From assembly GCF_023204875.1 (NCBI RefSeq), contig NZ_CP096247.1, positions 3,271,335-3,335,334 on the forward strand: 64,000 nt of DNA. Direction: 5' to 3'. This DNA comes from Prevotella sp. E15-22 (GTDB lineage Bacteria > Bacteroidota > Bacteroidia > Bacteroidales > Bacteroidaceae). The notes under the pieces were generated by a model. The model searched no databases, was not told the origin of the DNA, and was given only the letters and a program-made list of their open reading frames with translations. This document shows, in pieces, positions 19,828 to 27,785 of this stretch; the stretch's first letter is position 1; every line of letters begins with the position of its first letter. The position numbers and the translations under genes are program-made.

Positions 19828-20795
19828 TCTATAGGTTTCACAGCTTCTTTGGCAATCTTTGGATCAACCTCTATCTGAGGCCATTCATACTTCAAAGTGT
19901 TATAGATCTTAAGAAGTGTGTTCATCTTCATATACTGACATTCGTTGCACGAACACTCAAGGCCGCTCTCGCTGATTTCTGGCGGCACAGGGATGAATTC
20001 CTTGTCAGGACAAGTACGTTGCATCTCGTGAAGAATTCCGGCCTCTGTGGCCACGATAAAACGCTTCTCTGAGGAATTCTGCGCATAGGTCAGCATTGTG
20101 GCCGTAGAGCCCTTTATATCAGCTACAGCGAGTACTGGTCCCTTACACTCTAAATGTGCCATCACTACAGCATCGGGATATTGCTTCTTTAACGCCATAA
20201 TCTTATTCACTGAGAAACGCTCGTGCACATGACAGCCGCCATTCCACAGCAACATCTGTCGCCCTGTCACCTCATTGATATAATTACCCAGGTTATAGTC
20301 GGGACCAAAGATAAACTTACCATCCTTTGGCAACTGGTCAACCACCTTCTTTGCATTACCACTGGTCACCACCACATCGGTCAATGCCTTCACTGCAGCT
20401 GTTGTGTTCACATAAGAGATCACCTGATAGCCAGGATGCTCGTCCTTGAACTTCTTCAAATCCTCAGCCTTACAACTGTCAGCCAATGAACAACCAGCAT
20501 TCAAATCGGGACAGAGAACAACCTTATCTGGCGAGAGCAACTTACAGGTCTCAGCCATAAAGTGCACACCACACATCACCATTATCTTCGCATCCGTCTC
20601 GGCAGCTTTGCGAGCCAAAGCCAACGAGTCGCCAACAAAGTCGGCCACATCCTGAATGTCTCCAGTAGTATAGTAGTGCGCCAAGATGATGGCGCCTTTC
20701 TCTTCACACAGTCGACGTATTTCTTTCTTCAAGTCAACACCTGCTTCTGCTGGTTCATTGATAAATCCCTGTTCTGTCCACTCGGTTTTCAACAT
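19806..20795 (-). CDS. nadA: Quinolinate synthase A
   Basis: 4Fe-4S enzyme that condenses iminoaspartate with dihydroxyacetone phosphate to quinolinate in NAD synthesis. The 329 residues include the three cluster cysteines in MVMCGVHFMAET, HLECKGPV and the CSCNECQYM segment, plus the repeated phosphate-binding regions AHYYTTGDIQDVADFVGDS and GPDYNLGNYI. The length is normal for the family. No nadB or nadC is adjacent in this window. It is read away from the candidate origin. Confidence 0.96.
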   Translation of the reverse strand: MLKTEWTEQGFINEPAEAGVDLKKEIRRLCEEKGAIILAHYYTTGDIQDVADFVGDSLALARKAAETDAKIMVMCGVHFMAETCKLLSPDKVVLCPDLNAGCSLADSCKAEDLKKFKDEHPGYQVISYVNTTAAVKALTDVVVTSGNAKKVVDQLPKDGKFIFGPDYNLGNYINEVTGRQMLLWNGGCHVHERFSVNKIMALKKQYPDAVVMAHLECKGPVLAVADIKGSTATMLTYAQNSSEKRFIVATEAGILHEMQRTCPDKEFIPVPPEISESGLECSCNECQYMKMNTLLKIYNTLKYEWPQIEVDPKIAKEAVKPIEKMLELS

Positions 20796-20859
20796 TGCAT
20801 TATTATCTTTTTATTTTTCTTTCTTTTTTAAAAAATAGAAAATGAGTAATATGATATGG

Positions 20860-21165
20860 CGTGGATAAGTGCAAAACTTACACGTCTATTTCTTGCTCAT
20901 TTAGTTATTCTATTGTAATATCTACTTATTCACACCTACTGTTAATCCTTTCTTATTGAAAATGAGACAAGTGTGATAGTTTTCCACAATTTGCAATTTC
21001 GGTGCAAAATTACTAAGTTTATATCTTTTTTCAGCAAAAAAACGTGGAAAACTTCAAAAAAAGCCGTGGATAAAGGTGTGCATATCCACATCCCGACAGG
21101 GGGTGTGCATAGCCTATATAGTTATTATATAGTTATTAACAGGTTTATCCACATAGTTATCCACA
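20860..21165. other. Candidate replication origin (cluster of DnaA-box-like nonamers)
   Basis: The AT-rich gap between nadA and the divergent methyltransferase gene holds many TTATCCACA-like nonamers: TTATCCACG on the minus strand at 20860-20868, TTATTCACA at 20926-20934, TTTTCCACA at 20980-20988, TTTTCCACG minus at 21043-21051, TTATCCACG minus at 21065-21073, ATATCCACA at 21082-21090, and perfect TTATCCACA at 21145-21153 and 21157-21165. An AT-rich unwinding-type stretch lies at 21113-21140. This density is far above background and resembles oriC. Against it, neighbouring genes are mostly read toward this point, and dnaA is not in the window. A DnaA-regulated promoter is an alternative. Confidence 0.6.
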
Positions 21166-21173
21166 AAAAAGTT

Positions 21174-21201
21174 GAGAGATGAAAGATGAAAAATGAAAAA
21201 T
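21174..21201 (+). repeat. Four 7-bp units upstream of the methyltransferase gene
   Basis: GAGAGAT, GAAAGAT, GAAAAAT and GAAAAAT are in tandem, directly before a TACCTTTG box. Confidence 0.75.
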
Positions 21202-21206
21202 ATGAT

Positions 21207-21214
21207 TACCTTTG
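21207..21214 (+). promoter_or_regulatory. Likely -7 box of the RNA methyltransferase gene
   Basis: TACCTTTG matches TAnnTTTG. Transcription would begin near 21221, excluding the upstream ATG at 21193 and favouring the start at 21223 or 21247. No clear TTTG lies at the -33 distance. Confidence 0.5.
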
Positions 21215-21222
21215 TATTCGAT

Positions 21223-21765
21223 ATGAGAAAACTGCGTACGATAGAAATGAAACGACTCTCGGTAGAGGAGTATCATGAAGCCGAGAAAACACCACTGATA
21301 GTGATATTAGATGATGTGCGATCCATGCACAACGTGGGTAGTGTGTTTCGCACGGCTGATGCCTTCCGCCTGGAGGCCGTATACCTGTGTGGCATCACTG
21401 GCTGTCCACCTCATAATGAAATTCACAAGACAGCCCTTGGAGCCGAGGAAAGTGTGGAATGGCGCCATTTCGATACAGCCTTAGAGGCTGTTGAGGAACT
21501 GAAGAGTAGGGGAGTGGAGGTATATAGTGTAGAGCAGGCAGAGCACTCCACAAAGCTTCCTGGATTCCGACCAGAACCAGGTAAGACCTATGCCATTGTC
21601 ATGGGTAACGAGGTGAAGGGTGTTCACCAAGAGGTTATCGACGCTTCACACGGCTGTCTGGAGATTCCGCAATTTGGCACCAAGCACTCTATGAACGTGT
21701 CGGTTACGGCAGGCATTGTTATCTATCACTTCATGCTAAACAGTATCTTTAAGCAGGCTGAATAG
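21223..21765 (+). CDS. SpoU/TrmH-family RNA methyltransferase
   Basis: SAM-dependent 2'-O-ribose methyltransferase of tRNA or rRNA with a trefoil-knot (SPOUT) fold. The 180-residue form starts MRKLRTIEMKRLSVEEYH, the usual start in Bacteroidota relatives as I recall it. Motif 1 is DDVRSMHNVGSVFRTADAF, motif 2 IVMGNEVKGV, and motif 3 EIPQFGTKHSMNVSVTAGI, all intact. An in-frame ATG 10 codons upstream overlaps the promoter box and is less likely. The target nucleotide cannot be deduced. A strong terminator follows. Confidence 0.9.
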   Translation: MRKLRTIEMKRLSVEEYHEAEKTPLIVILDDVRSMHNVGSVFRTADAFRLEAVYLCGITGCPPHNEIHKTALGAEESVEWRHFDTALEAVEELKSRGVEVYSVEQAEHSTKLPGFRPEPGKTYAIVMGNEVKGVHQEVIDASHGCLEIPQFGTKHSMNVSVTAGIVIYHFMLNSIFKQAE

Positions 21766-21798
21766 CATTCATAGGAATGACAAACAATATGTTTATAA

Positions 21799-21836
21799 TG
21801 AAAAAGTGACGCCTTTTTTGACGTCACTTTTTTATT
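21799..21836. terminator. Terminator between the methyltransferase and rubredoxin genes
   Basis: AAAGTGACG (21803-21811) pairs with CGTCACTTT (21822-21830), followed by a T tract; it serves two convergent genes. Confidence 0.88.
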
Positions 21837-21852
21837 TATTGAATCCTTTTTT

Positions 21853-22014
21853 TTATTCTTCTGGCGAGAAGTCACTCTTGCTCACACCGCAAACAGGACA
21901 AGTCCAATCATCGGGAAGATCCTCGAAAGCTGTTCCTGGAGCGATACCACTGTCTGGGTCACCTGCTGCTGGGTCATATACATAACCGCATACATTACAT
22001 ACATACTTTTTCAT
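21853..22014 (-). CDS. Rubredoxin
   Basis: A 53-residue iron protein with a single Fe(Cys)4 centre that passes electrons, typically to peroxide- or superoxide-reducing enzymes in anaerobes. The sequence starts [18 protein letters not shown] and has the second knuckle [11 protein letters not shown]; both CxxC pairs and the surrounding aromatic residues are conserved. Length is exactly that of classical rubredoxins. It lies between the methyltransferase and the GT9 gene and is read with the latter, 42 bp downstream of it. Confidence 0.96.
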   Translation of the reverse strand: MKKYVCNVCGYVYDPAAGDPDSGIAPGTAFEDLPDDWTCPVCGVSKSDFSPEE

Positions 22015-22056
22015 AACACGTTGTTTTAGGGGTTAATAATTATAGATAAAATAACT

Positions 22057-23109
22057 CTAGAAGTTAATGATATTGGTAATCTTCTCGACTATCATTTCTG
22101 GTTTGATGCCCGTCATACAACGGTAGTCACCATGAATACAGGGCTTCTGACCATAGATACTGCATGGACGGCAGTCCATCTCAATTTGCACGGCATTCTT
22201 TTCATTCTGATTCCAGCCCATAAAGCCAGCCATAGGATGAGTGGCACCCCACACAGAGACAACGGGCGTGCCTGTGAGTGAAGCCATATGCATATTGGCT
22301 GAGTCCATCGAGAGCATCACGTCCAGATGACTCATCAGTATCAGTTCCTGTTCTATGCCCTCTAAATGCCAGCTTACACACGTGCATTGTGGCATTTCCT
22401 GTGCCCATTTGGGAAATATCTCCTCTTCTTCCTTTCCGCGTCCAAAGAGGAAGATACGCGCCTTGGGATTTTTCTCCGTCAACAGGCGCACCACCTCGTG
22501 CATCTGTTCCTTCGGATAAATCTTTCCTTTATGAGCAGCAAAAGGTGCTATACCTATCCACTTCTCGTTCTCCCCCTTCATGCCAATCTGCTCAGGCAGG
22601 CAGTGCAGGTTACCACCTTCGGCAGGGAAGATAGACTTAAACTCGTTCTTCTCGATAGGGAATCCCAGTTTGGCAAACACCTCTACATAGTTGTCAAACG
22701 ATGTAGGCAACTGCTGGCGAACCTTGTTCTCTTTGCTCACCAACTGTCGGCGCATCTTGCGATGTTTGTCGATATGCTGCACCTTGAAATGGCCCATGTT
22801 AAAGCGCATTCTCAAGTATTTCGAACGCAACACCGAGTGCAGGTCGGCCACATGCGTAAACTGCTTGGCTGTCAGTCGTCTGTAGAGTGAGTTCAAACCC
22901 TTAATGCCGTGATACTCCACCTTCAGGTCGGCCTCCATGAAGTTCACGTTAGGTGCTAGGTTCTCAAAGAACGGACGGGCAAAGGCACGACTCAGCACCG
23001 TGATTCTCACCTCGGGATATTGATGGGCCACAGCCCAGACAATGGGCACCGTCATAGCGACGTCGCCCATAGCCGAGAATCTGATAACCAGAATATGCTG
23101 ACGCTTCAC
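22057..23109 (-). CDS. Glycosyltransferase family 9 (heptosyltransferase-like)
   Basis: Probable LPS-core glycosyltransferase of GT9, acting at the cytosolic side of the inner membrane with an ADP-heptose-like donor. The 350 residues start with GTG: (M)KRQHILVIRFSAMGDVAMTVP, the typical GT9 opening. The donor-side signature MLSMDSANMHMASLTGTPVVS, followed by VWGATHP, is present, and the C-terminus has two cysteine pairs around CRPCSIYGQKPC. The start codon abuts a heptad-repeat junction with the DUF4254 gene, which lies upstream in the same operon. Confidence 0.88.
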   Translation of the reverse strand: MKRQHILVIRFSAMGDVAMTVPIVWAVAHQYPEVRITVLSRAFARPFFENLAPNVNFMEADLKVEYHGIKGLNSLYRRLTAKQFTHVADLHSVLRSKYLRMRFNMGHFKVQHIDKHRKMRRQLVSKENKVRQQLPTSFDNYVEVFAKLGFPIEKNEFKSIFPAEGGNLHCLPEQIGMKGENEKWIGIAPFAAHKGKIYPKEQMHEVVRLLTEKNPKARIFLFGRGKEEEEIFPKWAQEMPQCTCVSWHLEGIEQELILMSHLDVMLSMDSANMHMASLTGTPVVSVWGATHPMAGFMGWNQNEKNAVQIEMDCRPCSIYGQKPCIHGDYRCMTGIKPEMIVEKITNIINF

Positions 23110-23152
23110 CCTCTTTTTCTCTTTTACTTTTTTACCTTTTACTTTTTATAAA
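23110..23152 (-). repeat. Degenerate heptad repeat at the DUF4254/GT9 junction
   Basis: The junction consists of T-rich units with an AC step about every 7-8 bp on the plus strand (TTTTACT-like). It spans the gap and the stop region of the upstream gene. Confidence 0.55.
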
Positions 23153-23741
23153 GTACAGGATTCGTGCTGGGATCATTGTACATCTTCATCTGACGATATA
23201 CCTTCATCACCTTGCTACCTGACTTATAATCCTCCAACAGCTGGTCGATGGCAGTCGACAGGTCAACGCGCTGTTCCAGCAGCACCTCCAGCTTAGCCTG
23301 GCAACGAGCCTTGTGCTCCTCAGAGGCATCCTGACGCTCAGCCTGCTCCTTCATGTGCCAAATCTTCAGCTCCAGAATCGACAGACGGTCAACGGCCCAT
23401 GCAGGACTCTCAGTATTCAGGCGCGCATCAGCCTTAGGCTCTACGTCGCTGAACAGCTGACGGAAGTAAGTATCAATCTCCTCAACCAAGTCCGTACGAT
23501 CTTGGTTCGAGTGGTCAATGCGACGCTTCAACTGCAGCGCTTCTGCCAAGTCGATATGTGGGTCGCGAATCAAGTCCTCAAAGTGCCATTGTACGGTGTC
23601 AATCCAGCATTTCAGATAGAGCTTGTATTCAATACTGTCTCTCTCATATGGATTATTGACAGGAGTATCAACATTATCTGTCAGATGATAGTCACGAATA
23701 GCCTGTTGGAAAATCTTGTTTGCTTGTTCTGTAAAAGTCAT
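23139..23741 (-). CDS. DUF4254 protein
   Basis: A 200-residue, cytosolic, largely helical protein of the DUF4254 family, seen in Bacteroidota beside LPS or capsule glycosyltransferases. Typical stretches are NPYERDSIEYKLYLKCWIDT, RIDHSNQDRTDLVEEID and the SPAWAVDRLSILELKIWHM region. It is followed by the GT9 gene after 29 bp, which supports a role in lipopolysaccharide biosynthesis. No catalytic function is known to me for the family. Confidence 0.85.
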   Translation of the reverse strand: MTFTEQANKIFQQAIRDYHLTDNVDTPVNNPYERDSIEYKLYLKCWIDTVQWHFEDLIRDPHIDLAEALQLKRRIDHSNQDRTDLVEEIDTYFRQLFSDVEPKADARLNTESPAWAVDRLSILELKIWHMKEQAERQDASEEHKARCQAKLEVLLEQRVDLSTAIDQLLEDYKSGSKVMKVYRQMKMYNDPSTNPVLYKK

Positions 23742-23844
23742 ATATTTACTTGAATCTTTGTTTTTTCAAACTGCAAATTTACGCAGACTTTCTGAGATAT
23801 CCAACGTTTTTACTTAAAATTATTGATTTTTTGCACTCTTCGCC

Positions 23845-26001
23845 TTATATTCTCTTTAGTCTTATCACCCTGCTGGCAAACTGACGACCCAATGTGGCGT
23901 CGATACCTGTCTCCATGAGGAATTTGCCACTAAAGGTTTTTCCTTCAAAATAACGACTGCGCTCTGTACCTTCGAATTCGTTCAGACGATAGGTGGCGTT
24001 GGGGTCCAATCCGGCCATATGCCAACGAGGAGTCTCCAGGCCGATATAGTTCTCAAACTTATAGCAGAAGAACACGGCCTCACTCTTATCTTCTGTGACA
24101 AACATCTCGCTGCAGAAGCCATGATTGTCGTAGGGAGAGAGCAGGCGATACTGGTCGCCCAACTGGATGATAGGACGAATCTCCTTATAGAAAGCCACAG
24201 CCTTCTTGGCATAGGCGCGCTCCTGGTCGTTCAAGTCGCTGGGCTTCATCTCCATACCCAGTCGGCCCGTCATAGCCACATCGAAACGGAACTTCAAGGG
24301 AATGACGCGACCTGTCTGATGGTTGGGCGAAGCACTTACATGCTGAGCCATAGCCAGGGTGGGGAAGAAATGGCTGGTTCCCCATTGTATAAAGAGGCGC
24401 TGCTGGGCATCGGTATCGTCAGAGACCCAGAACTCATCGAAGTAGGGCAGGGCACCCCAGTTCACGCGTCCGCCACCACTTGAACAGAGTTGGATAACGA
24501 GGTCGGGATGGGCCTTGCGGATACGCTCCAAGGCATTGCGCAGTCCTAAGTGATAATCCACGAAGAGATGACTCTGCTTGTCGGCTGTGAGGTAACTGCT
24601 GCCATAGTTCTGCATCGACATATTGCAGTCCCATTTGATATAATGCAGCGTGGGGTTCTCCTTCACCAGGTTATCCACGATACCCACCACGAAATCCTGC
24701 ACCTTGGGATTCGAGAGGTCAAGCACCAGCTGGGTGCCACCACGACCCATAGATAACTCGCGTGTGGGATGAGCCACCACCCAGTCGGGATGAGCCTCGA
24801 AGAGTTCACTCTTGCTGTTGGTCATCTCTGGCTCAATCCAGATGCCAAACTTCAATCCACGGTCTTCGGCAGCCTTCAGCAAGGCAGGCACACCGTTGGG
24901 CAGTTTCTGGGTGTCGGTCATCCAGTCGCCCAGGGCCTGAGAGTCATTGGTGCGACGATACTTGCGGCCAAACCAACCATCATCGACAACGAAGAGTTCG
25001 CCACCTAGTTCCTTGATGCCGTCCATCATCTGCTCGCACACCTTCTGGTTGACATCCATATAAACACCTTCCCATGAGTTCAGCAGAATCTCGCGAAGTG
25101 CCTTGCCATTGTGCAACTGTCCGTTGCGGCCCCAGCGATGGAAAGCGCGACTCACGCCGCCCTTGCCTTCTTCGCTATAGACCATAGCCAGTTTTGGGGT
25201 CTCAAACGTCGCATTGGGCTTTAATGTATAGGCTGTGTGCAGGTCGTCGATACCTGCCAACAGGGTGTGGCGATATTTTCCGCGTGTCTCGATGCGCAGT
25301 TTATAGTTGCCTGTCCAACACAGGGCAGCACCAATCACGCGTCCGCTGTTCTCCTGAGGTTTACCATCGAGAGATATCATCACCTCAGCACGGTCGTCCA
25401 TTGCTGTGCGCACTCCATCGTGGTTGACAATCACCTTCAGACCTGCTGTCAGGGGTTCTTCAGTCATACCGGCCTCCTGTCCCCAGGCACCGTGGAAATG
25501 AGTCAGCCAGGCTCCCTCCTGTCTGAGGGTCATCACACCACTGGCATATTGCTCCAGTTTGATGGCCTTTTTCTCGCCATTGCGAATCACCGTCCAGGTC
25601 TCAATCACATCGCTCTGGTTGTTGGCTTTATAATAGAGGTCCACGAAGAAGTCGTATTTCTTATCCTTCAGGGTGATGATGGTCAGGTCGCCCTCCTGTC
25701 GGCTACCCGTCACCACTAGTTCTGTAGACATGTTGCCATCGAAATGGGTCACACTCAATGCTGTCTCGTCAAAACTGTTGCGACCAAAGGCAGGATAGGC
25801 GTCGTAGTTGATGCTCATGGCATCATATACCTCGTGGGCCTGGTCGGCCTTGATGCGCGAGCCGTAGTAGTGAATACGTGGTGTCTGACCTTCGTTTGCG
25901 GCCAGCATCAATGTGGTCTTTGGGGTGTTTACAAACACGTCCTTGGCACTCATGGTCTGAGTCAGTGTCAAGGCCAAAACAGAGAGTAGTAATTGTTTCA
26001 T
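23845..26001 (-). CDS. Alpha-galactosidase, GH36
   Basis: Retaining alpha-galactosidase releasing galactose from oligosaccharides or galactosylated glycans. The 718 residues have a signal peptide (MKQLLLSVLALTLTQTMSA), so it is probably periplasmic. A longer in-frame start at 26031 would place ten polar residues before the signal peptide and is less likely. The (beta/alpha)8 core carries the nucleophile in YIKWDCNMSM (near residue 455), CSSGGGRVNWG, and the acid/base in VSDDTDAQQR (near 527). It lies downstream of the SusC/SusD operon in the same direction but behind a terminator, so it may be expressed separately. Confidence 0.93.
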   Translation of the reverse strand: MKQLLLSVLALTLTQTMSAKDVFVNTPKTTLMLAANEGQTPRIHYYGSRIKADQAHEVYDAMSINYDAYPAFGRNSFDETALSVTHFDGNMSTELVVTGSRQEGDLTIITLKDKKYDFFVDLYYKANNQSDVIETWTVIRNGEKKAIKLEQYASGVMTLRQEGAWLTHFHGAWGQEAGMTEEPLTAGLKVIVNHDGVRTAMDDRAEVMISLDGKPQENSGRVIGAALCWTGNYKLRIETRGKYRHTLLAGIDDLHTAYTLKPNATFETPKLAMVYSEEGKGGVSRAFHRWGRNGQLHNGKALREILLNSWEGVYMDVNQKVCEQMMDGIKELGGELFVVDDGWFGRKYRRTNDSQALGDWMTDTQKLPNGVPALLKAAEDRGLKFGIWIEPEMTNSKSELFEAHPDWVVAHPTRELSMGRGGTQLVLDLSNPKVQDFVVGIVDNLVKENPTLHYIKWDCNMSMQNYGSSYLTADKQSHLFVDYHLGLRNALERIRKAHPDLVIQLCSSGGGRVNWGALPYFDEFWVSDDTDAQQRLFIQWGTSHFFPTLAMAQHVSASPNHQTGRVIPLKFRFDVAMTGRLGMEMKPSDLNDQERAYAKKAVAFYKEIRPIIQLGDQYRLLSPYDNHGFCSEMFVTEDKSEAVFFCYKFENYIGLETPRWHMAGLDPNATYRLNEFEGTERSRYFEGKTFSGKFLMETGIDATLGRQFASRVIRLKRI

Positions 26002-26102
26002 AAAAGTTTTGTTTTTGTTATTTGCCCGCAAAGGTAGGAAACAATTTACGATAATAACGGTTTAATTCAGTTAAATGATATTAAATGGTATGATGGTTGA
26101 CA

Positions 26103-26155
26103 AAAAGAAAAACCCCTCACTCATCTCCTTAGGGTAGAGAATTGAGTGAGGGATT
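26103..26155 (-). terminator. Terminator at the end of the glucan-utilisation operon
   Basis: CCCTCACTCA (26114-26123) pairs with TGAGTGAGGG (26143-26152), with an A-rich stretch on the left that becomes the U tract of the minus-strand transcript. Confidence 0.82.
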
Positions 26156-26180
26156 ATTATTAATTTGGATTAAATTGAAA

Positions 26181-27749
26181 TTATTCAATAGTAATCTTCG
26201 TCAAGTCGAATCCATGTCCTACTACCTGCAAATTACCATTATTAAGCAGTTCCATAGACTTCTTGGTCAACTTAAACTCAACCTTAGTATCTTCGAACGT
26301 AATGTCCACATCACCACGGTTAGGATCTGTACCACCATTCACGATGTCAGCCCAACCTACTGCAGCACAACCCTTGGCATACTCGGTATCGGTGCGCTTG
26401 ACATAAAGACGGAGAATAGAACCAGGACCTGCTGACTGCTTTAACAGAGTGGTGATTGTTCCATCGTCTTCCCAAATGGTACCCCAGTCTACAGCATGAT
26501 TACCTGACCACAATTCCTCTTCACTGGGCTGAATGAGAGTAATCTTCAGGAGGTCGAAACCATGACCTACAACCTGGAAGTTGTTCTGATCCAACAACTC
26601 CATAGACTTGGCAGTAAGTTTGAAGTCAATATACTTGTCTTCAAATGTAATGTCTACATCACCACGGTTAGGATCTGTGCCACCATTCACGATGTCAGCC
26701 CAGTTAACTGCAGCGCAACCTTTGGCATATTCACTATCAGTACGCTTCACATAGAGACGAAGGATGGCACGAGGCTTTGCAATTTCCTTCAGCTTAGCTG
26801 CCAATTCGTTCTTCTCAAAGATAGTACTCCAGTCTACTGAATGAGTGCCTTCCCACAGTACTTCCTCTGCAATAAGTGATACCTTGATAGATGCTGTTTC
26901 AACGAGATTGCCGTTCTGGAGGAATTTGATGGCGGCACCACTATTCGTAGTGGCTTTTACATCATATACACCCTCTTCAAGAGCTGGCAACTTAATAACA
27001 ATCTGATCATTTGTAATACTCTCAATAGAGCATTCCTGACCATTGACCGTTACTGACTTCGCGTCATTGAGTTTACGACCAGGCATTGTTACCAAACCTT
27101 CTGACTGTCCCATGAAATCACCCTTTGTAATAAGGGCATCACTAAAGACGGTTACCAAACCACCACCAAAGGACTGACCCACTTCATCAAGAAGTGATAA
27201 GCGGTACTGGCCATCAGGCATGTCGGCAGGCATCGTAAACTGAATGCTAGTGTTGCTGACTGTTGTAACGTCAATGAGACGGTCGTTGATTCTGACCTTC
27301 TTGATATTCGTTAAATTAGAGCCATTCATGGTCACGGCATCTCCAGGAGCCTGAATACGTGCTTGCGCGTCGTCGTCAACTATTGGGTCACCATCAATAG
27401 GCTTAACGGTGAGACGCATGGTGCGCGAGGTCTCCTTACCCTTCGTCGTGGTAGCCACAATCTTCAGAGTATAGTCACCAGCCTCAAAAACCTGGTCAAT
27501 GTTATTACCAGTAAACACCACCTTACCATCGGCCTGCCATGTCACCGTTGTCATGTCGGCAGGTGTCACCAGAACCTCAAACTTCAGTGGCTCATTGCGG
27601 TTGATGTTGAAGCCGGCCTCTGGGAAGTCAGTATTCAGGATGCGTGGCGCATCGTTTTCGCTGACCGTGAAGAATGCATCCTCATCGTTCGAGCAGCTTG
27701 TCAGGGCTAAGCCCGCCAAACAAGCGAAAAATATATTCTTGAGTTTCAT
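26181..27749 (-). CDS. SusE-position surface lipoprotein with IPT/TIG and duplicated C-terminal domains
   Basis: A 522-residue outer-membrane lipoprotein probably binding glycan at the cell surface. The lipobox LTSC places the acylated Cys at residue 19. A PKD/Ig-like domain (about 30-115) is followed by two IPT/TIG-like domains (about 120-290: GSNLTNIKKVRINDRLIDV; GRKLNDAKSVTVNGQECS). Two near-identical domains of about 110 residues follow, both containing RLYVKRTD, EYAKGCAAV, WADIVNGGTDPNRGDVDITF and VVGHGFDL. In position it is the third gene after susC and susD, where SusE/F or SGBP proteins are found. The final domains are not recognised, but their repetition suggests multivalent carbohydrate binding. 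Confidence 0.8.
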   Translation of the reverse strand: MKLKNIFFACLAGLALTSCSNDEDAFFTVSENDAPRILNTDFPEAGFNINRNEPLKFEVLVTPADMTTVTWQADGKVVFTGNNIDQVFEAGDYTLKIVATTTKGKETSRTMRLTVKPIDGDPIVDDDAQARIQAPGDAVTMNGSNLTNIKKVRINDRLIDVTTVSNTSIQFTMPADMPDGQYRLSLLDEVGQSFGGGLVTVFSDALITKGDFMGQSEGLVTMPGRKLNDAKSVTVNGQECSIESITNDQIVIKLPALEEGVYDVKATTNSGAAIKFLQNGNLVETASIKVSLIAEEVLWEGTHSVDWSTIFEKNELAAKLKEIAKPRAILRLYVKRTDSEYAKGCAAVNWADIVNGGTDPNRGDVDITFEDKYIDFKLTAKSMELLDQNNFQVVGHGFDLLKITLIQPSEEELWSGNHAVDWGTIWEDDGTITTLLKQSAGPGSILRLYVKRTDTEYAKGCAAVGWADIVNGGTDPNRGDVDITFEDTKVEFKLTKKSMELLNNGNLQVVGHGFDLTKITIE

Positions 27750-27785
27750 TGTTGTTGTTCTTTTCGTTGTTACGACTAATGTTCT

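Noticed and set aside
19806..23741. Replication terminus instead of origin, because genes on both sides point inward
   Set aside because: Gene direction is a weak signal in one window, and no dif-like site was recognised; the dense DnaA-box-like cluster argues more for an origin or a DnaA-controlled region.
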